Below, in pieces: positions 42,855 through 54,300 of a stretch of DNA of 64,000 bases. The stretch spans positions 55,778,619 to 55,842,618 of the forward strand of contig CM043952.1 of NCBI GenBank assembly GCA_014529385.2, read 5' to 3'. Made by a program: the position numbers and the translations under genes. This DNA is from Adiantum capillus-veneris (taxonomy: Eukaryota > Streptophyta > Polypodiopsida > Polypodiales > Pteridaceae). The notes beneath the pieces were generated by a model. The model did no database searches and had not been told where the DNA came from. It saw nothing but the letters and a program-made list of their open reading frames with translations. Within the stretch, counting starts at the first letter, position 1. Each line of letters opens with the position of its first letter.

Positions 42855-43620
42855 TTAAAGAGGTGATGCTATCTCTGCAAAATTCCTATTAAACCTTCTA
42901 TAGTAGGAACACATTCCCAAGAAGCTTCTGACATCATGCACAGTCTTCAAGTCTGGCCATGTCTTAATAGCTTCGATTTTTGCGAGATCCATTCTGACAC
43001 CATCCTTTGAGACTATGTGGCCAAGCAAGTGGATCTCTTCCAGGAAGAATTCACTTCTCTTAGGATTGACAAGTAGCCTGTGGACTGTGCAGCTCTTTGA
43101 ACACAATAGTCAAGTGATGCCTGTACTCCTCTTCATTCTTTGAATAGACTATCATGTCATCGAAGAACGTCCCAACAAACTGTTGATGCGAGCGGAAAAT
43201 CCGGTCCATCATTTTGTTGAACGTGGCAGGAGCATTTGTTAGACAAAACGGCATCACTAGAAACTCATAAAGACCAAATGTCATTCTAAACGCAGTTTTG
43301 TGCACATCCTCTGGCCTTATACGAATCTGATGGTACCCACTCTTAAGGTCTATCCTGCTGAAAATTGCAACACCCTCTAAACGATCAAGAATATCATCAA
43401 TTCTAGGAATAAGAAACCTATTCTTGATGATATTCTTATTCAACGCACGGTAATCAATACACATGCGCCATGAGCCATCCTTTTTCTGCACTAGGAGCAC
43501 TGTGGAGCAAAAGGGTGAAGAACTAGGCTGAATCAGCCCCTTCTCTAATAACTCCTCAACCTGTCCCATAATCTCTTTCTGCTACGCCGCACTGACCCTG
43601 TAGGGAGGTCTATTTGGTGG
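42855..43620 (-). pseudogene. G4 reverse transcriptase
   Basis: The segment 43060-43569 reads [80 protein letters not shown] and FVGTFFDDMIVYSKNEEE (FFDD box). A frameshift at about 43080 leads to SEFFLEEIHLLGHIVSKDGV and RSFLGMCSYYRRFNRNFAEI (42855-43106). All core RT blocks are present. Confidence 0.88.
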
Positions 43621-44290
43621 GCTACACCCTGGCACCAAATCTATCTGATGGCCCTCAGGTCTCTCTGGCGGCAATTGCGACAGTAATGAATAAGAAAAAC
43701 AATCACTAAACTCTTGCAAAAATATTGACCTTTCTTTATCTAACACAGATAAATTGGACTGACAATTATCTGAGACATCACGTGCAAAAAATCAAGCACA
43801 CAAAGATGATTCTTTATTACAGAAGTGATAGCAGAAGCAGATACAATAGGGACAAAGTCCCCTTTGAGCTTTACATCCAAAACATGATTTTTGCCCCTAT
43901 GCCGAAGGGTGATCCTCTTGCCGAAGGCATCCAGCACGCCATGTACTCTGAACATCCACGGAATTCCATGTAGCGCATCGCAACCTTCCAATGGCATGAT
44001 ATAGAACTCTCTTGTGACCACATACAACTGAATATGCAGACGCAACTTTCCAATAATGGGAGTAACACACTCTGAGTGGCCAAAACATGCCAACCCTGCC
44101 TCTGCTGTGTACCCCATCTCTTCAGCTTTGATGCCCAACTTCATAGCTAACTCTGGTGAGATAAAGTTTGCTTTGGCACCTGGATCAAAGAAGATGAGTG
44201 CCGTCTGATCTCTAACTTTACCACATGCTCTGCATAACTCGCTCGCATTTGTATTGGGCCTATCACCCACCATATCTGGCACCAAGCCGT
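43621..44290 (-). pseudogene. G4 protease
   Basis: The 181-residue open segment 43740-44285 includes ELCRACGKVRDQTALIFFDP (the segment leading to the active-site Asp, here DPGA), KANFISPELAMKLGIKAEEM, REFYIMPLEGCDALHGIPWM (flap and C-terminal conserved part) and HRGKNHVLDVKLKGDFVPIV. G1 and the relic at 49890 match it. DPG instead of DSG/DTG appears in several copies and may be a family trait. Confidence 0.8.
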
Positions 44291-45811
44291 GGGTTTAAGC
44301 TTCTTGCCTTTCTAATCCTCTTTATCATCTAAGTCAGCTGGTCTTTTCCTTTGTGAACAATTGGTAGCAAAGTGACCACGCTACTCGCATATAAAGCATT
44401 TGTTTTCATACATTAGAACCTTCTTTTCTTGGAGTGACTTACGCACAAAAGGCTTCCTTTTCTGTTTCTTTGCCTGTGCTCCAGAAGTTCCGGCTGAATC
44501 CTTATTTTTGGTGGCCTTTTCTGACCCCTGTGACGCTTCGGGAGCCATTTTCACAAAGGGCTTCTTCGTTGAATTTTTCTTTTGCTGCCCTCCTTTCTCG
44601 TTGCTCGGAAACCCACTATCCTCTCCTCTCAACAAGGCAAGACCAGTGTTAGCAACTTCCATGAGCTGGGTGAGGGTAGCCACTCAGTTCTTGGTACAGT
44701 AGTCCCAAAGCCCTTTAGACAGCCCACAACAGTACTTCTCTATCTGCTCTGTTAATGGCACAAATCTGTAGGTCACAGAGAGTAACGCTTTACAAACCTA
44801 TGATCGTACTCCAGCATCTTGCATGTAGCCAAAGTAAGTTGGTACCAATTTGTCATGACGTCGGCTTCAAATTCATTTGACAGCCAAGCAGATGCAAACA
44901 TTTGCTTGAAGTAGACCCAAGTGGCGGGTGCCTGTCCTTGCATTAACAATGTCGTCCACCATGTAAGCGCATTGTCCTTCAAGAAAGTGGCAACTTTCCT
45001 GACCTTAGAGGCCTCCGTAAAATTTCCTCCTGCATAAGCTGTATCAAGCTGCTGGAGGAAAGTGAGAGCCTTTGCTTTATCCTCGAAGCCGCTAAAAGTG
45101 CTAAACTTTACAGCTGCACCGCCTTCTTTGTAAGCTTTCGGCTTCTCCAGTTCCCCCAAATTGTCATAAGGAATGGTTTGCAACATGGACATTGTAATAG
45201 GAATCATCGGCACGTCTTGGCCATTAACATTTTGCATCAGAGGTGCCAAATCTGGCTGCTATCTAGAAAAACCAGCCATGCCAAATGAGCCTGTGGCACC
45301 CCAAACTGGCCTTAGTTGCTCTGAAAACCTTGTTGCATGCCGAAGCTACCATACATAGGGTTTGGCATGATGCCTTGCATACCCCCAAACACTGTTCCTG
45401 GCATGTACGGCTTACTTCTAGGAGCATAACCAGCCATACTTTGGAACACAGATCCACCCCCAAAATACCCAGGATGTACTGTGGGTGGTGGAAAAACTGG
45501 GTGCATTGCCTGGTAACCAGTTCCCTGTCCATTCAAAACAGCATGCGGGCTCTGAAAGGTGGCGGGCTGAACTGGCATAGCCTGTGGAATACGCGTCCTA
45601 ACCACCTGTTCAAGGACGGGAGGAACCCGTTTTGGAGCCCCTGAGTCCGCAACATACGAGTGTTCCCTATCCTGTTGAAGCGCATGAAGTACTTGGGCTT
45701 GAGCCTCAACAAGCTCTGTTCACGGTGTAGGTTGCCTATTTTGCTATGGCACTGGTGGCGCTTGCAAGAACTCCATAAACCTTGGGTTCTACACCAGTTG
45801 TGAAAACACAT
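44291..45811 (-). pseudogene. gag: G4 gag
   Basis: N-terminal Gly/Met/Pro-rich part (45312-45605: VHPGYFGGGSVFQSM, MPNPMYGSFGMQQGF); capsid-like part 44773-45249 (KAYKEGGAAVKFSTFSGFED, KALTFLQQLDTAYAGGNFTE, QGQAPATWVYFKQMFASAWL); basic linker 44381-44683; zinc knuckle from ENKCFICE with HFATNC (about 44345-44405), C-X2-C-X4-H-X4-C with an in-frame stop after E. Gag forms the virus-like particle. Several stops and frameshifts, so not functional. Confidence 0.8.
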
Positions 45812-46086
45812 TCACCGCGGCAACTAACCGAGTCCTGAACGCATCATCCTCAAGTTGCCCAGTCATAAAACCCTGTACTACTAGAAAGACATTCACATCA
45901 ACAGGAGGTAGAAACCGACATGGCCGTGAACTCACCAATCTCGAACACCATAGGAATTTCCTGTCTGTCCTTCGAAGAGGCATAATGCCCTTCCCTTTGT
46001 CGGCCATAGTGTAATCCCGCGTTCCTGTACTTTGTGTCTTTACCCAAAACAACCGAGGCTCACTTCTTGAGGAAATAGTGATTGAT
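45812..46086 (-). other. G4 leader and gag start region
   Basis: Between the primer-binding site and the recognisable gag text. Minus-strand open text includes MADKGKGIMPLRRTDRKF (about 46005 downward), a plausible Gag start, but continuity with 45811 is broken. Confidence 0.4.
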
Positions 46087-46104
46087 ACCCCGGCGATGGA
46101 ACCA
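46087..46104 (-). other. G4 primer-binding site candidate
   Basis: The minus strand immediately after the 5' LTR reads TGGTTCCATCGCCGGGGT. It begins TGG, as required to pair with a tRNA CCA end, but is not the initiator-Met type used by T1 and X. The tRNA is not identified here. Confidence 0.6.
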
Positions 46105-47631
46105 TGAAACCGGCCCGTAGAGCCGTAAGCTTTGGCTTTCATCCGAAAGACACACACAGAGAGCACTTTAGAAAGGTAACCTGCGACGTGAATTAACACG
46201 TAAGCACAGGTGGTAGGCATTGACTTTCACCCGAAATTCTTTACTTTAGACACACACAGAGAGCACTATAGAAAGGTAACCTGTGACGGGAATTAACATG
46301 TAGGAACACACATGGCTTGGAAGCTAGAATGCTCCTAGCAGACGCCGACAACCTGTAGGCCCCAAGATTTGCGCCCCTTTCGGTATTTCTTTATTCTTTA
46401 GGAGGGTAAATTACAAAGAAGAGTCCTGGGAATCCTTTGACTATATCCAGCTAGATACCACTATTCTAGCAAAATTTCGGTAACATAACAACCCCAAAAC
46501 TCGCCCAAAACCAATTCCCCTGCTGGAACTCGCTTCCATTGATAAAAACCCTCTGATTCCTGCCCAAAAACAGTAAATTCAGCATGCTGTATTTACTGGT
46601 TTTTGCCCTGTTTTCAGCCCTAAACAGTCCCTGGACTGCCCTCTAGCAGAGGGGCACTGTTCCCAATGGCTCTGGCGCCCGTATGGCTGAAAAACAGTCA
46701 AAATACAGCGCATAACCAGCGCTGAAATCGCACCTATACGGTGAGATTATCACCCTCGCCGGTGCTTGCTTTTGGAGCAACAATTAGCTACTCCTGTTCC
46801 TACTCAGAGAGGCTCTTGCCTCAGCAAAAACGCATGTAACCACATAGCTATACATGAGTCAAATGAAGAGCCCTCTTGTGGAGCATCACATTACTGCACG
46901 TAGGGAAGAGAGAGAGCAATGTGAGGTGTGCAGGACATGACTTCTTGCACCACACTGTACATGAGAGGGAAAGCTTGTAGTAAATAGCTCTTAACCTGTT
47001 GGCAGACTTCAAAATGAGGCCTCTCAGCTACAAAAATCAGTGCCCATTTTTCTGCAAGAGGAAAGTGCACTATTTTGTGCCACTTGGCGCGTTTATAAGC
47101 AATTTCCCGTTTCGGGGTTGCCGCCTAAAAATTTCCCAACTTGTCTCCCAATTGACTTTACAGCAAAGTTCTAAAATGTTCCCCTTGTCATTCCGAAGGT
47201 AATGACAGGAACAAATTTTGTGGCCCAACATAGCAGTTCCCTAAATTTTAGGGGATGCTTCTGTTGGACTCCTAGTGGTCATCTGACCATCTATCCTCAT
47301 TGGGACCGCATCCAAAAATGTAATTTGGCCCAGCTATATGGTACTTTCCCTTGGTGATCCCACCTTTGCTTTGTGCCTCGTGCGACCGGGGACCTACATG
47401 ATCTTGACCTGAGCCTAGACATCCTCTTACTATACGAATTCCAATGCCGACCAACTTCCCATGCGCCGGTGAAACTACCATTCACATTGGCTATACAATG
47501 TCCGACCATTTGTAACTTCAAAAAGAGGGTCTCAAAAATAAAACAAAAATCATTGAAAAGAAATCAACAACTAAAGTTTTTAGTTGCCACGTCCTTGTGA
47601 CATAGTTAACAATTGCCACAACCTTGTTACA
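46105..47631 (-). mobile_element. G4 5' LTR
   Basis: 1527 bp, from TGAAACCGG to TTGTTACA on the plus strand. It matches the other LTR throughout apart from repeat number (about two 100-bp-class units) and small indels, including about 40 bp absent near 47380 relative to 40400-40440. It contains the shared box (46358-46390). Confidence 0.88.
46358..46390 (-). promoter_or_regulatory. Shared LTR box, copy 8
   Basis: The minus strand reads AGAAATACCGAAAGGGGCGC then AAATCTTGGGGCC, preceded by AATAA. Confidence 0.6.
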
Positions 47632-48398
47632 TTGATCCTTTGATGGAGCCTCCATCGATGTCGTGGTCGCCCTCGTAGACGTGGGCGTCTAGCTCTCCCG
47701 AGCTCAATGGGTTTATCAACTAATACACCTTTGGTATAGGTGGGCTCTGAAGTCTACTGTGAAGCTTGCTCTTCTGACTGCCGAGTCTCTGCTTTAAAGA
47801 AGTCAGTGATCGCCCTTTGTGAATGTCTCCCACTGTTTGATCTCCTCAAGCGACTCTCCCTATGTCTGCACAGCTCTAGCAAAAACAACCCGAGGCATCT
47901 CTGATCCTGATATCTCACGACTCTAGCCAATGGTCCAAAGCCCTCTCTGAATAGACAATGGAAGCGGCCTCGTATCTCATAGCATACCGGACAATGAAAT
48001 ATGTGATGTGACTGTGTCTCTGGCTCTATATGACACAACTGACAAATTATGGCTTTTGTTGGTACTCTCCTAAATCTGTTAGTCTCAATCTCTAACTGAT
48101 GCAATGATGCGCGCATCTAATGAATAGCACATCGTATCCCATGGGATAAATGAGTGTCCATATAGGTAGGTCACATCACATATCCATCCTCTGTGAGTTG
48201 GAGAAGATGCTCTCTATAGAAAGACATCTTCATGTCCAACTCTTGTGTCGGTTGTATCCATGTGCTTCTGGTATCTAGCTGAATCACATTCTGACGTATG
48301 AGTCTAGTGATCTCTGTCCGTGTGAGAGAGAGGGAGGGTGAATCCAAGGAGTATTGGAACGGAGGCAATCTATCCATGCTAAAACCATGTGATTGAAA
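47632..48398 (-). pseudogene. LINE copy E/C, ORF2 C-terminal part (E)
   Basis: Minus-strand text matching LINE A from about residue 935: FSMDRLPPFQYSLDSPSLSL, TRLIRQNVIQLDTRSTWIQP, SFYREHLLQLTEDGY (48171-48390), then HQLEIETNRFRR, CQLCHIEPETQSHHIFHCPV (zinc motif) and CLFREGFGPLARVVRYQDQR (47754-48116). A stop near 48117-48170 breaks it. It is 5' truncated at about 48398 and interrupted downstream by G4. Confidence 0.85.
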
Positions 48399-49529
48399 AA
48401 TTTTCATGTTAAATAAGGTTTTTTTTTTTTACGACAGTAAAGAAATATGATCACAATGGGCCTTCACTTGAGATGCATAACTTTAACAATCGTGTAAAGG
48501 CCAAGTACAGGACAAAATATTAAAAGTAGACATGATAAAGTCCAAAACAAGTCAAACAGGTAGATAATCTGACAACACAACACACAAAGAAAATGGTAAC
48601 TAAACCAGTTCTTGAATTATAGTTGGAGTTTACTCCAACTTTACTCCAGATGAGCAAGCCCACAAACAAAGACTATTACACACGTATAGAAAATTCCACA
48701 AGAATGATCCATGCCATCAACCCAGCTATTGATGACCCACAAATCAAATGGAACCCCCTTATTAATATAGGGTTGGAAACTAATCAAAGGTGCAAGCATG
48801 CTAACAGTTTTTCTGAAAACCTAGGGAATTCCTCCGTGCCTGTCAAACTAACGACACTGCTGGTTCAAGTTTCTTTTCAATCTTCTCAGCAGTTTCTAAA
48901 ATTGATGGTGAGCAGGATGCATGCATAATCACATGCAGCGTACAAAGAAGATAACAAACTGACCGGGAACAAAAAAGAAAGTGCTGCAATCTCTAGCATG
49001 GATGTTCCTGACAAGTTACTCACAAACCTGCCATGAGAAAGCATATGGCATGTTAAAAACCAATAGAAGCTAAAGTACATAGCAATCAAAATTCTTAAAT
49101 AGGTAACAAAAATTAATTAAATTGAGCTAATTTTGGTTCTTTACATTGTTGATAAGGCATTTCCACAGGTTACTGTGGAGCCAAATACAGATTACTGATT
49201 CATACAGCCTAACCTTGTTTCTCCACTAGCAATTCGAAAGAAGGCATCTATCTAATGACACATAGCCTGCCTTTATTCGTTTAGAGCACACATTAAATTT
49301 GTTAGTGAGAAAAATGTGACTGGTTCTTCTCAAAAACATGCAAGCGCTAAACTGCCCCAAAAAAAAAGAAACAAAAAAAAAAGAATGTAAAAGAAATAGA
49401 TAAGTTCCACCATGGCTATGCAATCTTCCATCTAGGCTGACAACTTCTCAAGCTGCCATCCAAGCTGTGAAGCAATTCAACTCTTACTAGCAAAATCTGG
49501 TTATATCTAGTCAGGCAACCAAACCAACT
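48399..49529. other. Unassigned AT-rich DNA
   Basis: No gene or element recognised. A T-homopolymer lies at 48419-48430 next to the truncated LINE 5' end. The short ORFs present have no recognised motif. Confidence 0.5.
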
Positions 49530-50250
49530 TGGAAAGAGGTGCTTCTCAGGCTCATGAGACAGAGAGCCACACCAATGCTGGTGCACATGGGACCTTGGTC
49601 ATCAAGGAACCAGGATGCAGCCAAGGAGAGAGGCTACGTATGCAAAAGCAGACTCAAACTCCCAGGAGCCCTCTAATAACGGGAAGCAAGAAGAAGGACA
49701 AGAAAAATCGTTTCATTTTTGCCACAAGAAGTATGCAAGTACTTCACCAAGTCTCCAACTCAAACTGATGACAATTGTGAACTTAATATACTATTGCATG
49801 AAAAACTCGCCCTAAGTTGGACTGACTGCTGATTTGACTGCTCACGAGGCATCATGAGTTGCCTGCAAAATATTGGGACAAAATTTGAAACCAGGATGCA
49901 GTTATCGTCTTTGACCCAGGATCCACGCAGATCGCTCAATATCTAGCAGAGAAACTGGGCATTGCGAAAATATTCTAAAAGGAATGAGAATGAAGCACAG
50001 AGAGCTTATTTCATTTATTCCATCAACTCCATTCATTGGATCTCTTCAACTGCATGTTCAAGGATTGGAAGATCCAGTGGATTGTGTGTTCGCAGGTTGC
50101 GATTCTGTACTGGGCATGCATTAGTCCTACAAACATAATCCTATTCTTTGACTTCAAGATCGTCAAATTATTTAACACATCAAACAAGCGAATCCAACTA
50201 AACATAAAAAAACATGGCAGAGGAGCTTATAGGTTGTGATGCTCTAAACA
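49530..50250 (+). pseudogene. Gypsy gag-protease relic
   Basis: Very decayed plus-strand text. A basic linker with SFHFCHKKYAS (about 49706-49738) recalls the zinc knuckle. Then AVIVFDPGSTQIAQYLAEKL followed by GIAKIF (about 49900-49977) aligns with the G4 protease FFDPGAKANFISPELAMKLG. VFAGCDSVLGMH (about 50087-50122) recalls PLEGCDALHGIP. Same family type as G1 and G4. No continuous frame. Confidence 0.5.
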
Positions 50251-50438
50251 TAGTGTTATTCTTTGAGTTCAAGATCGTCGAATCATTTTGACACACTGAA
50301 ACAAGCAAGTCCTACTCAATGCGAAAAAATAACACAAACAAGATACTAGAGGAAATCTTTGATCACAAGGATTGGAGCTTTTGAATTAAAAATAATCTTT
50401 GATCATAAGGATTGGACCATTTGAATTAAAAATAATTT
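50131..50438 (+). repeat. Two local tandem duplications
   Basis: A unit with TTCTTTGA.TTCAAGATCGTC is duplicated at about a 110-bp offset (50149 and 50259). A 43-bp unit (TTTGATCA.AAGGATTGGA) occurs at 50357 and 50399. Confidence 0.7.
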
Positions 50439-50616
50439 TTGCATATAAATGTGAAGTGTTTTTACATACATAGAATGGCTGATGGCATGCCTCAGTCATA
50501 CTATGTCATAGATGCTTACTATCCTGGCTCCCCTCATGGTTTTGGATGGACGTTTCTCATTCAAAGACATGAGATCCAAGGGATAATAGATTTTTCATGT
50601 CATGCTATGCTGATTG

Positions 50617-50785
50617 TGTAAGGTGCAGCGGAAGTGAATGTTGACTTTGCTCAAGATGAGTGCTCCGAACTGTGCTCAAGGGTTCCTTTTACTTACGTAA
50701 GGGAGAGCCTTCCGTTCTTTTAGTGAGAGAGTGCAATGATCACAAACAAAGTGAATGCTACTGTGAATGAAGGTGTTGAGATTGT

Positions 50786-50788
<3 letters not shown>
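50617..50788 (-). mobile_element. X2 3' LTR, outer part
   Basis: Plus-strand TGTAAGGTGCAGCGGAAGTG onward, matching 59214-59400 and 62322-62500. It breaks at the GA tract where LINE A is inserted and resumes at 55285. Confidence 0.88.

Positions 50789-50816
<28 letters not shown>
50789..50816. repeat. (AG)n tract at the LINE A 3' junction
   Basis: A 28-bp AG tract. In the uninterrupted X LTRs the same place reads AGAGATAGAGAGAGAAGAAT (59387-59406). Confidence 0.95.
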
Positions 50817-50820
<4 letters not shown>

Positions 50821-51059
50821 GAAATGAAATGAAATGTTATATTAACGTCTTCAAAAGGCCAAAATGACCTATGAGACCAATCAGTTACAAAATAGTGAAT
50901 CTAATACCATGTCTGGGTACAAAAGAACTAGAAAAGAACTAGAAGTGGAACAAAATACTACTACTACTACTACAATCTAAAACTACGTGGGTGTAGCAGC
51001 TGATACAATAGGTACCCGGTAAACTGGATGTAACAGTGTGTGAAACAAAGATGGAAGAA

Positions 51060-51320
51060 ATGGTGAGGATCCATCCTCATCTGCACTCTGGATGTCGAGA
51101 GAGTATGGCTCGAATCTTCTGTTGTAGTCTCCGTCGATGTTGTGTAGCTCCTCTCCTCAGTCGCGGTCGTCTGTATCTCTGTAGCTCCAATGCTCGGTCG
51201 ATGAGAGTGCCAGTAGTGGTCGAATGAGTGTGGGACGAGCTCTGCAGTGGTGGCTGCTCCTCTAGCTGTCCCATATCTAGTGAAAAGAAATCTGTAATGT
51301 GTCTCATGGACTGCCTCTCT
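51060..51320 (-). pseudogene. LINE A ORF2 tail in a shifted frame
   Basis: Another minus-strand frame (51077-51397) reads MRHITDFFSLDMGQLEEQP, GTLIDRALELQRYRRPRLRR and ILSRHPECR. It is collinear with the copy 1 tail HITDFFRADTGHPEKLL and VIDRATELGR. So the family ORF2 normally extends about 85 residues further, and LINE A carries one frameshift near 51330-51345. Confidence 0.7.
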
Positions 51321-54300
51321 CTAGCTCTCCCCAGTAAAAGTGTCTCTATACCTGTGTAACTCAAGTAGATATAGTCCAAGACATCTCTGATCCTCATAAC
51401 TCATGACCCTAGATAGAGGACCAAAACCCTCTCTGAATAAGCAGTGGAAACGCCCCCGTATCTCATAGAACACTGTGCAATGACATATGTAGTGCAACTC
51501 TGTCTCTGGCTCTCTCTGGCATAATCGGCATATCCTGCTGTCTGCTGGTATCCCTCTGAATCTACCGGTCTCAATCTCGAGCTGATGTGAGGATGTGCGT
51601 ATCTGACCAATGGCACAACGCAAACCATGAGACATATGTGTGTCCATGTAGCTGGGTCGAATCACAAACCCATCTCCTGTGAGGTGGAGAAGATGCTCTC
51701 TATAGAAAGCCATCTTCGTGCTCAACTCCTGAGGCGGCTCTATCCATGTCCTCCTGGTGTCGAGCTGGATCAGGTCCTGACGAATGAGTCTAGTGATCTC
51801 CACCCGTGTAAGAGACAGCGAGGGTGCCTGAAGAGAATACTGGAAAGGGGGCAACCTGTCCATGGTGAAGCCATGCGTCTGAAACCATGAAGTCATCTGT
51901 GCATACCAGCATGAAGTGTCCCCCTGTAGAGCTAACTGTCTGGAAGACTCAAGGGCCAATCTAGCATATCTGTCTCTAGTAGTATCCCATAGGCTGTGCA
52001 CAAAGGACACTGATCTGGTAAGCGCCTCAATCTCCATGGGGGGGGCAGCTAGCTCTGCTCGAATGATCGCGTGAGGTACGGAGGCCTTGGCTCTAATCAA
52101 TCGGGAGATCATAGATACCAAGGGCCTCTCCATACGTCTCCAACCATCCTGGCCTACAGAAGGTCCCCATACCTGTACCCCATACATCATAGCTGAGGCT
52201 ACTAAAGTATCAAAGAGCCATAACTTTGTCCGAGGTTCCTGGAACTGAACCTGCGAACACATCCTCTCCAAGCCTCCCAAGGCCGCATAAGCTCTGGTCA
52301 GTCTAGTCTTTGCTGCTCTCCCCAAAGAAAACCTCGGCCCAGTGAAGACTATCCCAAGGTAAGTGTATGCATCTGTATACTCCACAATCTCTTGACCATA
52401 CGTGAAGGTCGGTGCCGATCTCCTGATCCACTGCGGTGTGGTGTTAAACACCATGACCTTGGTTTTACCAAGGTTTACAGACAATCCACTATCCTCTGCA
52501 AAACTGTGTAATGCATCCAACTGTCGCTGCATACCCTCTGGTGAGTCAGAGATCAAGACAATATCATCAGCATATAACAACAATGGGATCCACGTCCCTG
52601 CCAGCTGGGCACCTCTATCACCCTCTCTGTCAATGTAATCAGACACCTCATCAACATACATACCAAATAGAGTAGGAGACAATGGGCAACCCTGTTTCAC
52701 CCCGATAGTGGAGTGAACTAAGTCAGATATCCCCTCTGGGGTGCGTACATGTCCCATCACTGATCTGTATAAAGCCATAATCCCCCAAATCAACATTGTG
52801 GGCACCCCCATCTCCTGCAGTCTGCGCATCAGTCGAGCTCTCGGTACCATGTCAAATGCTTTGCGGAAATCCACAAAGCTACAATAAATCCGTCTCCCAT
52901 GTGACCTGCCCTCCTCAATGATAGCTCTGAGTGTCAGAATATGGTCAAGAGTGGAGAAACCCCTCCTGAAACCTGCCTGTCCCTTTGCCCGTACACCCTC
53001 ACCCTCTGCCCAGTTACTCAACTGCTGCTCAATAATGGATGCATACAATCGTGCCAGTGTGTGTCCAACCATAATAGTGCGGTAATTTCCAGGCTCTGTA
53101 GGATCACCTGCCTTGAATATAGGCACAATAGTAGACAACCTCCAAGTCTCAGGTAATCCCTCACACATGGCACGATTGAACAACACTGCAAGAACCTCCA
53201 TCAGCATATCCCTAGCATGTATAAAGTGCTCCGCTACTAGACCGTCATGATCGTAAGCCCTCCTGGTCCTCATCCTGTCAATGGCTCTCTTTACCATCTC
53301 AGTGGTAAAGAAGGTGCTCGTAGGTGGACATGGCTCTGTAGGATCTGGAAGGGGATCCTGCCCAGGAACCGTATATAACGATATCGCATACTGGCCCCAC
53401 ACATCAGGAGAAGTAATCACTGGGGGAGGGGAGTGCTCATGGAAGAGTCGCCATGCCTCGCCTGAGTCTCTACTCAAGAACAACTGATACAAGTCTCGCT
53501 CCATCTGGGCCAGGTAAGCTCGTTTCTTCTTTCGCACAAGGCGCCGGAAAGCAATCCGCGACTGTCTGTAGGTGATGACTCCTAAATGAAGATCCCTCTG
53601 AAGCTGGGCTCTCATCTCTCTGCACTCCTCATCATACCAACTATTCTGGGGCATGCTCCCAGAATGTCGCCTCCGATCCGGTTGAGTGTGTGGGTATGCC
53701 TCTGATGCTGCATCATGTAGTGTCTCAGTCAATAAAGTAGTGCACTCCTCTACTGAGAGGCCTGGAGCAACTGTGCATAGACGATCCCAGATCGCCTCTG
53801 TATAAACCGAGTCAGTCTCTGGTGTAAATGTATAACGGGTGTGTGACCTGCCTCCTGATTTCTGGGCTGTACTAAACTGAAAAGATACGGACAGTGTCAA
53901 GAGAGCATGATCCACTGCTACGCCCACTGGTCTGGCTCCCACCGTGAAATCTTGAATACAAGGAATAAAGCTCGGCTGTGTCATAACATAGTCCACTGTA
54001 CTGGCCCCATGTCTGTGTGGAAAGCATGTGAAGCCTGCTGCTCCAGGAAACCGCTGTAAGCCATTAAGTATGGCTAGCCCATGTGTAGTCGTCATCTCCG
54101 TGAGGTATCTCCCATACTCAGTCTGCTCTCTATCATGTGAGCATCTGTCAAACCCCAGCTCACCCACATCCAACTCTCTAAGCATCTCATCTGAGGTGTC
54201 GTAAAAGACTGTCTGACAGTTGCCCGTTCGAGCATTGAAGTCTCCTAGGAGGATGATATCACCATCCCTAGAAAACTCCCATATATCATCATCTAGAATT

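Larger units (their letters stand above)
39021..47631 (-). mobile_element. Gypsy G4 (chromovirus), complete but decayed
   Basis: An 8.6-kb minus-strand Ty3/gypsy element with both LTRs (39021-40689 and 46105-47631; outer ends TG..CA), a primer-binding site at 46104 and a polypurine tract at 40690, in the order gag, protease, RT, RNase H, integrase, chromodomain-like tail. The flanks CTGAT (39016-39020) and TTGAT (47632-47636) form a 4-of-5 target duplication. It splits LINE copy E/C. Confidence 0.88.
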
